Shown here in pieces: positions 38,201 to 49,308 of a DNA stretch of 64,000 nt. Origin of the DNA: Argopecten irradians (taxonomy: Eukaryota > Mollusca > Bivalvia > Pectinida > Pectinidae); the NCBI RefSeq assembly GCF_041381155.1, contig NC_091143.1, positions 35,702,679-35,766,678 on the forward strand, in the 5' to 3' direction. Made by a program: the position numbers and the translations under genes. The notes beneath the pieces were generated by a model. The model had not been told where the DNA came from. It was given only the letters and a program-made list of their open reading frames with translations, and did no database searches. How positions within the stretch are numbered: the stretch's first letter is position 1; the number at the start of each line of letters is the position of its first letter.

Positions 38201-39850
38201 ACGATGATTTGATATCATCTTTATTGGTGTCTTACGTACATCCCTGCTGAGAATATACATATAGCGGAATATAAATATAGCGGAAAGAATTCCACTGTGT
38301 TATGGAGAAATAACATAGTGTGGACGAATTATTCACGTCATTTATTAATTAATGGTTCAATCCGACAGGTTAGTAATATATAGGTTCCCGCCCTCAATTA
38401 ACGAATCTTGATACAAAGTGATTTACATATCGAAACAAAACAAATACAAATCGCATGGTAAGTCTACCCAACGGTACGTCTATACCTAGCTTATACCATG
38501 CATGTAACCTTGAGCTAAATAGTTCAAATAAAGTCAAATATAATACATTTTTATCTAAATAAAGTTTATTACCAACTTATTCACTTACTTAGATAGCTGG
38601 CTTGCGACGTTAAAAGTAAAATTTTTAACTTTTTTTTTTACACTTTATAGATATTTTATTAAAGTTACATTTTTATCGGTAATTTATATTATGTCCATAA
38701 AAATGTGTGTTATTCAACTAGTTGTTTGCTAAACTGTTTTAAAAAGTGTATCTTTGACAACGACTTCGACTAATGTAATAAAAACCATGTGTAGCTCTGA
38801 AGACGTCACCATTATCTGTCAAAAGTCTTTTGAGATACAATATTGCTGCTTATCTTATTTGTTTGTCACATACATGTAATCGATATGTTTTGTATGTTTG
38901 TTGGCGTTTTGAGTCAAAAATAGTTATCTAAATAAAGTCAATTACCAGTACAGGAACACAAAATCTACATAGCGGATCAAACGTCCTCTGTAAAGACCAC
39001 CCAATAAGCAGGGGAAAATGATCCTGATAGCTAGATGGTCTTTATAAACAGTTTGAATTGTGCTGAATAAGTCATTTTAGACCCTAGAAAGTGATCTTAA
39101 ACAGATCTTATTAAACCGATAGTCTTTCTACACGGGTCAAATTGTGTTGAATGTGTCATTTAATGGGACGATATAAACAGGTGGTCGTTATACACACAGG
39201 TAGCATTGTGTAGAAATAGGTCATTTGGAACCCTAGACAATTGGTCTTATTAAACAGGTGGTCTTTATACACAAGTTGAATTGTGTTGAATGTGTCATTT
39301 GGGACCCTAGAGATATTGTCTTATTAAAATAGTTCGTTTTACAGAAATGATAACTAAAGCAGATTGAACGACACATCACCATAAGATAATTAATGTCATT
39401 TCCCTAAATTTTTGTATGCGACACAAAAAAACGTAATAATTTAACAATGTTCACAATTATTGCTACTGCATGTCACCGGATGTAGATTTCATGAATTATG
39501 AATTAATTTATCATGTAAGTTCACCGTGTCATAGAAAGGTGGACACGTTTAATAGTTTATATCTAGGACAAACTTCCTAAAATAGACTTAAAACATTCTC
39601 ATATCCTAATAATGGAATCGGTTATCATGAAATGTCTTCTTTTCTGAAATAGTCGTTTTGTGATATACGCTTTTAAAAGCTTAAAGGCCTTTTCTATTCT
39701 CACCATTAATTTATTTTGACTTTCTTTACAAACAATTCCTTTCAAACTTAAAATTATCAAAGATTTAGCATAATTTTTACGTGCGATTAATGTGTGCTTA
39801 TTTCTCCCTGCGTGCAATAAGTATTTGTAAAAATAACAAATAAAGGATAA
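35291..39850. other. Gene-free stretch with a degenerate GACC repeat
   Basis: No exon is supportable. It has a poly(A) tract at about 37215-37242. A degenerate tandem array at about 38987-39330 repeats blocks such as GGTCTTTATACACAAGTTGA, AATTGTGTTGAATGTGTCAT and GGGACCCTAGA at intervals of roughly 80-120 bp. Confidence 0.55.
38987..39330. repeat. Degenerate tandem repeat (TGGTCTTTATA / GTGTTGAATGTGTCATTT units)
   Basis: Three to four diverged units share an order of motifs: GTCTTTATA or GTCTTTCTACAC, then TTGAATTGTG..GAA, then GTCATTT, then GACCCTAGA, then TCTTATTAAAC. A related single fragment (ACCACCTGCTTAATAAGACC) is at about 22388-22412. Non-coding. Confidence 0.65.
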
Positions 39851-40197
39851 TTAAAGATGCTCCACCGCTGGCAAATGGTATTTTTTCACTATCAAAAACA
39901 GGAGCAGACGATTTAGTATTTTTCTTCAGTTATAAAAGTTACTAACTTTACATCATTACCACCATTGAAAAGTTTGAGCTTCTAATTTTACTCCATGTTA
40001 AAAATATAAAAAATAATTAATTGCATCCCGAAAACATTCCGTGGCAGTATATCCTATATGGAATGAAGTAATGATTGCGCATGCACCAAAGGCGAAATAA
40101 ATTATCTAATGTTATTTTTTTTTGTGTTAATTAGGCATATATATACACAATTAAACACCAATTAATTGTTCAAATGATGAATATCATAATTTATGCT
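39851..40197. mobile_element. 'TTAAAGATGCTCC' MITE family, copy B (right end missing)
   Basis: It matches copy A from the left terminus TTAAAGATGCTCCACCGCTG through the ATTGCATCCCGAAAA block to the TTTATGCT block, but the terminal GGTGGAGCATCTTTAA is absent. Confidence 0.7.
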
Positions 40198-41856
40198 TAA
40201 AACTAGGTTAATTTTAAATCTATACTTTCGTTGGTTCTCTACTGACCTGTTAGCACAAACATTTATCTCTGACGCAGGTATTTATGAATGAAGCAATATA
40301 TTTCCGTGTAAATTTCCTGTTAGGACAGATAGATAAATCACTTCGCGTTTACCACCTACACCTGTGTATTATGAAAGATAGTTAATGTAAACATAGATTC
40401 ATTCATGCTACACCTCACCGTCCTATGATCGGTATCTGTTCATAACACAAACATCTCTTTCTTAGACACTGTCTTCTGGTGAAATAACCCATACAAAATC
40501 CATTGGCTACGTCGCTAGCCTTTTGGAGAGTATAAGAACGCAAAAAAAAAGAAAACAAAAAACAAAAAAACACCAGAATGTATGTTAATGTTATGTTATC
40601 ATTATAAAGAAGAGTATAATAAGCGTCAGATTAATTGTCAGATTAATTGTTAATTAAATAAGTTAATTAATTAAATGGTGGAAAGACAAAATACACACGT
40701 CAGCTGAATATCTATTTCCTTTATGTCTCTGAATGCGTACATCTCAAGTGTGTATGAGGCATAAGTGTGACGCACATGCATGACAGGCGAGCGTCATTCA
40801 TTACCAAACGGGATAAACAAAGTATGATATGAGATAAAAGAAGGAATTATGTCATTTTAATACGGTTAAAATGGTTCATGGGATATTTGTGAGCACAGAA
40901 ATAAACAAAATAGTAATTAGCATTTCCATGGTATGTGACAAATTTTATTTTATCATAATATTGCTAAATATAGAACTACTTCGAAATAGAAACAATATAT
41001 TTAACGGAAGATACTGTAACCAGAATACATAAAGAGAGCATCAAGACACCGTAAAACACACCCCACCCGGTCACATTATACTGACAACGTGCAAAGCAAT
41101 TGCACATACATCTGTACGCCTTTTATGCTGAGCAATTATTAGTTTTAATGTTTTTTAATTTTTCGGAGTAAAAAGTGCGAATTTACCTTCACCGATGTGT
41201 ATTGTCGAACTAAAATGTAGAATGAAAACTTCACACATATGTATTCAATGTCCAAAGAAAGAAACACACTTACGTGTAAGAACTGCTTATTTTGATGGCT
41301 TCCCGTGAGAAATATTTTCCATTTTGTAAATGTTACCAGATCTAGACTTGACATGTATGCCAATGGTCATCTTGAAAATAAATAACGTGACTTTGATCGT
41401 TTCAAGCTGCAAAATGCTGCATTATCTGATTCGCGCTTGGAAATATCCGGTCTGAGAAATAAAAAAAAAAAAAAAAAAAAATGAAAAAAAAGAAAAAAAA
41501 AAAAAAAAAAAAAAAAAAAACATTACAAAATGGAAAACATACAAGCTGCAAGAAAAAAAACCACGGGGCTGTCAAGAATTCCAACCACATTGTCCATTTA
41601 CTTTATTGCATAATACAGCTATGATACTCAAGAGATGGGTATCAAATCTGGATGTTGTGTCGCGATCCTGTGTATCAAGTGATAGACATTTTAAGCAAAT
41701 AAGAAGTACACGTATGTATAAACGACCCAATCGCATGTATTTTGGAGTAACCCATGTCAACAAAGTCTAACAAAAATGTAACAGTTTTTAAAGACGCAAA
41801 CATATCGAAGACGGACGGAGCCCGACTGTACATTGATTGTGCATTACCAAGAAAAG
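40198..41856. other. Gene-free stretch with poly(A) tracts
   Basis: No exon recognised. The A-rich tracts at 41461-41520 and near 40540-40575 create low-complexity poly-Phe open frames on the minus strand, which are artefacts. Confidence 0.55.
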
Positions 41857-42569
41857 ATGCTTGCACTTCCAGTGTTGTTGCTTCTGTTGGTGATGGGGAT
41901 ATCTCTGGGGGACGATGTCAATGAATGCATTTCAGAAAGGATATACTTGTGTGGAACAACAACTTCATCAGTTACGATCCGAAATACAGAAACTCAAATC
42001 TACGGAAGCTAAAACTCGTGTTGTTTATACGAGATGGGGAAGGCAGGATTGTCCTCAGAATATTTCAACTTTGGTGTATGCTGGTTACGTGAATGGTTCT
42101 GCATATAAATGATGACGGAAGTGCTGCGGAGTATGTTTGTCTACCGCCTGATCCGACATGGGACCTTTTAAATATTTCCAATACACTAGTGATCTTGCTG
42201 GCCATATGTATGGTGCTGAGTACGAGAGACCTGGGCAGATGTTTGGAGTATCGGACACAAACGAGGAAATTCCTTGTGCTGTGTGTGAGAGTGCTCCCTA
42301 CTCGGCGACTTTGATGATTCCTGGAAGAATTAATTGTTATCCCACATGGACATGAGTCTTACCACGGTAACCTGGTGGCTGGACATCGCTTTCATAAATC
42401 CGCAACCCAATACATATGTATGGATGGGGAACCACAGAAAATTTCCGGAGGTGGTCAGTCCGACGATAACTCTAAACTTATGTATGGGGTCAAAACAGTG
42501 TGCGGATCGCTGCCATGCCCTCCATACGAAGATGACACGTTTCTGTCTTCCGTTGTGTGCTTAAAGTAA
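41857..42569 (+). pseudogene. Short-chain-collagen-C4-like secreted protein, pseudogene with four frame changes
   Basis: Reading through frame changes gives a recognisable protein. It has a signal peptide (MLALPVLLLLVMGISLG, from 41857), a short coiled-coil (CVEQQLHQLRSEIQKLKS), then the conserved C-terminal domain of invertebrate short-chain collagen C4-like proteins: VVYTRWGRQDCP, LVYAGYVNGS, AAEYVCLPPDPTW, GHMYGAEYERPG, EEIPCAVCESAPYSATLMIP, CYPTW, YICMDGEPQKISGG, CGSLPCPPYEDD, ending VVCLK and TAA. The frame shifts near 41905-41920, 42100, 42165 and 42352. No intron-like sites explain them. The cysteines and most residues are kept, so decay is recent or the shifts are assembly indels. No collagen Gly-X-Y stretch is present. 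The family identification is confident; its functional state is less so. Confidence 0.8.
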
Positions 42570-45500
42570 CAACTTTCAGTTGCTTCACCGGAAACAATAT
42601 CCTGACGAACCCTGAATCCAAACAAGCTATGGTATACATACTATAACACAAGAATTAAATTTAAATAACTTGTTAGTTAGTGTTTTATGTCGTATTGAAC
42701 GTAATTGGTTGAAATATTGCAGAAAACTCGGTTATACTCATCTGAACAAAACCACCGACCCTGGTTACCAGATAACGCACACGTTAGTCCACAACCGTGA
42801 ACGGTTTAGACGTTTTTCATTTAAATTTATTTCTAAAACTCTTGAGTAGGGTGTTTTATTTGATTGCTTTAAAATTGAAGGAATTTAGACTATCAATTTA
42901 TCAACACCACAATATGGAACGGGTCAGACATACAGAACCTAAAATTTTAAACATGTTCAAAAGGATGACAACAGTAGTGATAAAACGGTTTCATTTATTT
43001 AATTTTTTTGTGCAAGTTTCTATTTGATATGCAATGTAAAACGTTACTTACAAATTCTAAAGGTATATACCTGTACCTTTCCACTATGTTCTGTTTTTTT
43101 TTATATATATATTTTGTGAAAAACATCAGACAACAAAGAGGAAATTGATAATTCTCTCTTTTTTGCAAATGATTCTTTAATATTTATAAAATGAAAGAAA
43201 GGAAATTTTGAGCATTGGAAATTAAAATTAACAAACAATTTTTCCCTCGAGTAAAGAAGTCATATTTTCCACTCTTAAGGTACACCGAATCATGGAGCAT
43301 AGAACTTGGACACATTAGATGGGACCTCGAATATATGACCAGAAAATCTTAATTTTAAGTTCGAGTTAAAAATAAATATCATGTTAATAACTTGAAATAT
43401 CAGACTATTAACTCGGTTGTTAATTTGAACAACGATTTTAAAAAATGCCAATAATGTATATTTACCACTCCAAAACCGCGATTCGTACTAACCAGTGTGA
43501 ATATTGAAACCTAAAAATCTATAAATGGCTTACGTCTTAAAATAGATTCGTGACGTCCATAAATGCCTCATTGTTTTTGTACCTGATAACTGACCTCTCC
43601 AGTTTATGACATGTCGTCCTGACCTATATCTAGATAGTGGTCAACCGACCTGCATCACCTGATATACGTCCTAACTGACCCATCTATATACCAGCTGACG
43701 TAGGGAGCGCTCCGATCTCCTCACAATAACAAAATGTGTGATGTCATACCGTAGAATATTTATTGCAATCAAGGCGTCCACATTCTTCACATTTGGTTCA
43801 TGAAACAGAAATAAGATATTCTCCATTTTATCAAATATTAATAAAGAAAATAATAAAACTTTTCGTTTGGCAGATATTTGAAAAGACTGGATAAATAAAT
43901 AAATAAATAAATAATTAAATGTATCATATATCTATATGTTCACGTGTGTATGTAGGTGTGGGAGATGGTGTGCAAGTGTGTGATGGTGTGTGAGATGGTG
44001 TATATGTTGTGTACCAAGTATGTATGTATATAAGGTATATATATCTTGCTATAAAAATAATGATGAATGGTAGTGAGTGAATGAGTTTACATGTAAATAT
44101 AGCTCAATGTATTCATAAAATTGATTGAAAAAATAATAATATGGAATTACAAATTATGAATTGCAATACAAATAATGTGGAATGACAGTGAGTGAGTTTA
44201 ACATATGTCCATGTATTTATTAAATTGATTGAGAAAAAAAAATAATAATAATAAAAACAACAAAAAAAACGTTTCCCAGGCCACCTTGTTAATTTAAACA
44301 AGTCCATCGTAGCTCTGAAATCAAATGTTTATCACCGGTATGCGCATGCAGTCCAAACCACCTTTAACAATTAACGGATACTATAGATATTTTGTTTGAT
44401 TAATTTTCTCGTTATTACTGAATCATTGTTATTATTGCCTTGTCTCATTCCCATTCGTTTTATTTCTTTTTATTTGGTAGAATTGTTCAATAAATTTTAT
44501 AAGCGATCACACTTTGCAGTTCTTCTTAACGCAATGCCGACGGTGGTATGGAAAATTTCGAATCATTAAATGCTGACTATTTGGCTGGTTCGTTTATATG
44601 GTTTCACTAGTTGGACCTAGTCGTTCGTTTAGAAATTAATGGGGATTTTTGTATTGTTTTCAAGATAAGATTCAGGATATTTTACGTCGACTTTCAGAAC
44701 ATAATACAACATTAGCAGTGAAGTTTATGTAGTTTAACAATTAAATGTCTTACAAAATATAACAGCCTTCACTATACACTGATAACTTTACATTGAAACG
44801 AAAACTTATAACATTTTGAGGTATATTGAGAGCCTATAGACACATGGAATAAAACAGTAAGTTGATATTGAACACTAGTGTTCACACTGGTGTTACAAAA
44901 TAGATTACTTAGGCACTGCATGATCATGAGTGTAATATCACAATGCAGCATGGAGACCAGCCTTGACAAAGCACTCATAGGCCTGTACCAAAATCTTCAG
45001 GTCTGTCAGGATTTATACCGTAATCCAGCCGTATAAACATTATCGCCTTTAGAGTTCACTTCGTTCATAACTAATGAAACACATTTTGTGTTAGATTAAA
45101 TACGATAAGTTTCGAAAGAACATGGTAAGATGAACGGACCACATTGGTTATGATATCAATGAGAAAATGTATTCTGTTTATTTTTTTTTTTTGCGACATA
45201 AAAGTAGACATTTGAAGTGATTCTTAAAAGCTTTGTTTCTACCATTGATTATCAAAAGAATTCAACAAATTCGGTCGAAAACCCCTCACTTGACACTGAC
45301 CGATTTTTTTTATCTGAACAAATGTGACACTTTCTGTTGGTTTTCGCCCTTATGATAAGAATTGCAGTTTCAGCATTTTTTTGTATTGCTAGTCAGCGTG
45401 TCTGGAAATTACATCAATAGCGAATAATAGGTTCTCATTAAATTGCGCTTGTTGTAGCCTGCATGAATCGATATATATTTATGAATGAAATCCGACATCA

Positions 45501-46004
45501 AAAAGCAAATAATGAAGGGTCAGTTGTATAAGCATGCTGTAACAGCTGCTGCTTAAAAAAGCTGTTCGAACTAGGTGTGCCCAGATTGTTGCACAAACAA
45601 GCCATTAAGATGATGAATGAATAGTTTATTTTTATATAAATTCACACGTGTATGACATTTCTTTATTTTCTGTATTACTATGACTAAGCCAGATCTGACC
45701 GATATTTTAACAGTCAATGCCGTCTTTTAACAACGAACGTTCTCTTGAAGCGCATGGATCAACCATCCTGGTTCAAGTTAATTATTGTCTTTTTATTGGT
45801 TTTGTTAACAAATTTTAAATTCATAATAATTTATTGCATTAAGTTATATTAAGTTCTACTCATTTGTACAAATATTTGAATATCATACAATGGACAATAA
45901 ATGATTTTCTCATAGCAGCATTATCATTAATCACAATAGGTTTGGCAGATTTTAATTTTTAAACATTTTCATTGACAAATGTCAAATGTATTAGGTTCGG
46001 ATTC

Positions 46005-46218
46005 TGGGTTTTATTATTTTAACGTCCTATTAACAGCCGGGAACATGTAAGAACATGTCAGGTTGGTTGGTGAAGTAAAGCCTGAGTACCCGCAGTAAAA
46101 TCACCAACAAGAGGTATGTACATGGCAACTGACCCACATGGAATTCGAACTCGCGACCCAGAGGTAGACGGCTTTGGGTAATATGTCGAGACACCTAACC
46201 GCTCGGCCACCACTGCCC
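46005..46218 (-). mobile_element. tRNA-derived SINE
   Basis: On the minus strand it begins near 46218 with GGCAGTGGTGGCCGAGCGGT (pol III A-box-like TGGCCGAGCGGTTA), followed about 50 bases later by GAGTTCGAATTCC (B-box-like). It continues into a conserved core (inverse of AACGTCCTATTAACAGCC, 46020-46038). The tRNA-like head resembles a Ser/Leu-type tRNA but lacks a full cloverleaf. The core resembles SINE cores widespread in bivalves. One copy seen. Confidence 0.75.
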
Positions 46219-46983
46219 TCCAAGGTATTAGACAACAGGCATTGCCTATATGGGTATTTTCTCTAATGTTATTTTTTAGCCGCAGGTTTAAATTAGCTTA
46301 TTTTGAAAACATACATTGTACAACCTCATACAGAAATCAATGTAACCAAATATTAGTCTTGCTAAATTCCCCTTCCACCTAACTACTCCGAGTATATAGG
46401 ACACATCCTTGATATGACTGAATCAGGGACCGAAAAACAGACTCGCAAATTTTATAAAAGCAGAGAAGGAACCGTAACAGTCACGTCGGAGAACGAACCC
46501 CTTTATCAGTAATATTACCTGGTCAGCGATCAATGGTATAGTCCTGACTTTCTACAATAATATAGGAAATCTAGATTGGCAAGCCCAATAGAAAGGTAAT
46601 GCACGATAAAATATCGTCGCCATTAATGCAGGTTTTGAAATAGTTTTAATACCACTATGCAAGTTTGATAAATAGAAATGCCAACCACGTATACAAGTGA
46701 AAGTATATGATTATCATTCATGCAGCATATTGATGCATTTTCTCATGCTTGCCACAGCTATCTTAATAGGATGACACTCAACATCTAAGTGAAAAAGAGA
46801 ATAAATTCGGTTAAACATGCATAACTTAGGTAATCGCCCAACATTGATCTAAATATATTTTATTTGCAATTTTACAGTACAAAAAGGATTGGGCACAAGT
46901 GAAAAAGACTTGTATTAAGCCCGCTCCAGTTATTTTTTAACGTATACAAGCAAATGGATGACCTAAGTTATATGCAGATAAAC

Positions 46984-46985
<2 letters not shown>

Positions 46986-47048
<63 letters not shown>

Positions 47049-47060
47049 AGGGGAGAGAGA
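46986..47060. repeat. (GA)n microsatellite, ~75 bp
   Basis: An almost uninterrupted GA dinucleotide run, with interruptions at about 47021 and 47049-47053. Confidence 0.95.
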
Positions 47061-48811
47061 TTATCAGTATTTTGATATAAAATATACAAACATATGATAT
47101 AATGATAAGATTATAATACTAGAGTAATGAGTCTTTTCCAGCTCAGGTGACAATCACATCTGTAATATAATCCTCATGTCATGCCATACAAACTGATCGC
47201 CCTACATATATTGATATCTTATCTACATATATATATTGGTATGCATAAATGCATATAAGAACATACTCCTCCGGTCGTGAGAAAGAACTTTACACCAGTT
47301 TGTATGTACGGTGATGCAGGTAAATGGGTGATACATCGCACACAGATGTTACTTACGTAGACAGTGAGGGAAGACACAGTAAATAAGCACTTACCACATT
47401 CTGCTGAAAACAGCTGAGAATGCATTCTATGCGCCGGAACATGCAAGGGTAACGACCTAGTTAGCGCGGTTGTTTACAATCGTCACTTTTTATGCAGTTG
47501 CTTTTGAGAAGACGTAATGATATGAGAATGTGACTCCATCATGTCAAATAAACATGTACTTAATGAGTATGTATTACACTAACAGCCGCATGTGTTCAGT
47601 GTACGTCATATACAACGTAAACAAAGATATACCGTTACGCTTGACGTATTTTGCTCTTTTATCGTTTAACTACAACGATATTCCTACAGGATACATTGTT
47701 CTCCTTTCCCCAGCGATATAATAGACTTAGGTCAGTGTGTCCTTCCTATTGTACAAATCCGGCTTAGGATACGCTAACCTTCTCCGATTCGATTCATGTT
47801 TCTTCCATTTGAAAGTCAAATATGAAAACATACAGTGCCAAAATTAGCATTATATTAAGAATATTTACATAACAAAACACCAAAAACACATTACAATATT
47901 GTTTATATTTTTATTTTATATACACTTTATTAAGTTTACACTAAAATAATCCTAAATTGAATTGCGCTACATTAAAGCGGCGAGATACTGTTGTTGGTGA
48001 AGTCTTCATAAAAGTCTTTGTGCTCTTTCCGTAAAAAAATATTTGTCTGATTTTTCCATGATTGTTTCGTCAGCCGCAAACTTTAGTATATACATGATTG
48101 ATTGATGTAGCAGCTCTTATTCCTCCGAAACGTCTGGTCATCTTTTTTCGGTACTGTGTAATTGTCTCAAATAAACCGTATAGTTGCAAATGTTCGTGGG
48201 GCTCTAATTTCGCTAAATGCGTGGATTTAAAAAAATCGCGATCGCGAAATTTATCAAAATTATGGCTTCACATATTTCAGCCCGTCGTATGAATAAAGCT
48301 TCAAAAGGCTAGAAAGATAGTTCACGAAATATAAACATCCTGCGAATGAGCCCAAATGAGTAAATTGCGAGATTTTACTCCCGCGAAAATTAACAACTAT
48401 GCAGTAATATTCCTCCTCGTGATCGACGTGACGTTTTGAATAGCTTGTTCTTTGTTGTTTCAAGACTTATAATTTGTTTATGATAGAATGAACCGAATGA
48501 GAAACATAATGCTAGAGATTATATGGACTTAAGATGGGCCGTTTTTAGTATAAGGCCTACTATAAAAACATTTTTGTTTTGTAAAAATACAAGTTTTCAT
48601 GTAATTTTTTTCGGAATCTCGAACACACACCGTTGATTAATCATTATATTATTATTATTAATATCATTTCATTTTTATATTATTATTATATTAATTAATG
48701 ATGTCGCGAATCTGTTGAAAATAATAATGTTTTAAAATGTTGTATACGTGAATACAAGGTAATTGACGGATATAGTGCCACGGATTCTTTTCGGGACGCA
48801 ATTAATCATTT

Positions 48812-49148
48812 TTAAAGACGCTCCATCGCTGACAAATGGTAATTTTTCTCTATCAAAAACAAGAACAGACGACTTAGTTATTTTCTTTAGTTAAAAAAAG
48901 TTACTTACTTTACACCATTATCAACAATGAAAAAAATTGAGCTTCTTATTTTACTTCAAGATAAAATATTGAAAATATGAATTGCATCCTGAAAACAATC
49001 CGTGGTACTATGTCCTATATGAAATGCTGTACTGAATGCTCAAGCACCGAAAGAAAATAGATTATTTTAAATAATTTTTGTGTTAATTAGACATGTCTAT
49101 TTACACGTGGATATCATTTATGCTCTATCGGCGGTGAAGCATCTTTAA
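48812..49148. mobile_element. 'TTAAAGATGCTCC' MITE family, copy C
   Basis: It begins TTAAAGACGCTCCATCGCTG and ends GGCGGTGAAGCATCTTTAA. The interior matches copies A and B block for block (ACAAATGGTA, TTACACCATTA, ATTGCATCC, CCTATATGAAATG). Confidence 0.75.
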
Positions 49149-49149
49149 C

Positions 49150-49308
49150 ATTTTTTTTATTTGTATTGAAATTTGAAGGTCAAACTTTTTTAATGGTGGT
49201 AATGTTGTAAAGTAAGTAACTTTTGTAACTATAGCGAAATATCTTTTCTTCTGCTCCTGTTTTAGGTAGAGAAAAACCAATCATCTGTCAGCGGTGGAGC
49301 ATCTTTAA
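49150..49308 (-). mobile_element. 'TTAAAGATGCTCC' MITE family, copy D (inverted, partial)
   Basis: The inverse strand starts TTAAAGATGCTCCACCGCTG at 49308 and follows the family through the ACTTTACAACATTACCACC block, ending abruptly next to copy C. The abutting opposite orientations suggest insertion of one copy at the end of another or a local inversion. Confidence 0.7.

Larger units (their letters stand above)
42570..48811. other. Gene-free stretch with microsatellites and a SINE
   Basis: No exon recognised on either strand. It contains a (TAAA)n run near 43895-43912, a TG-rich low-complexity patch near 43940-44000, a SINE (46005-46218) and a long (GA)n tract. Confidence 0.55.

Noticed and set aside
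41402..41590. Minus-strand open frame with a poly-Phe run
   Set aside because: Caused by the poly(A) tracts at 41461-41520.
46120..46218. A functional tRNA gene on the minus strand
   Set aside because: A- and B-box-like motifs are present, but a full cloverleaf with a paired acceptor stem is not seen and the sequence continues into a SINE core.
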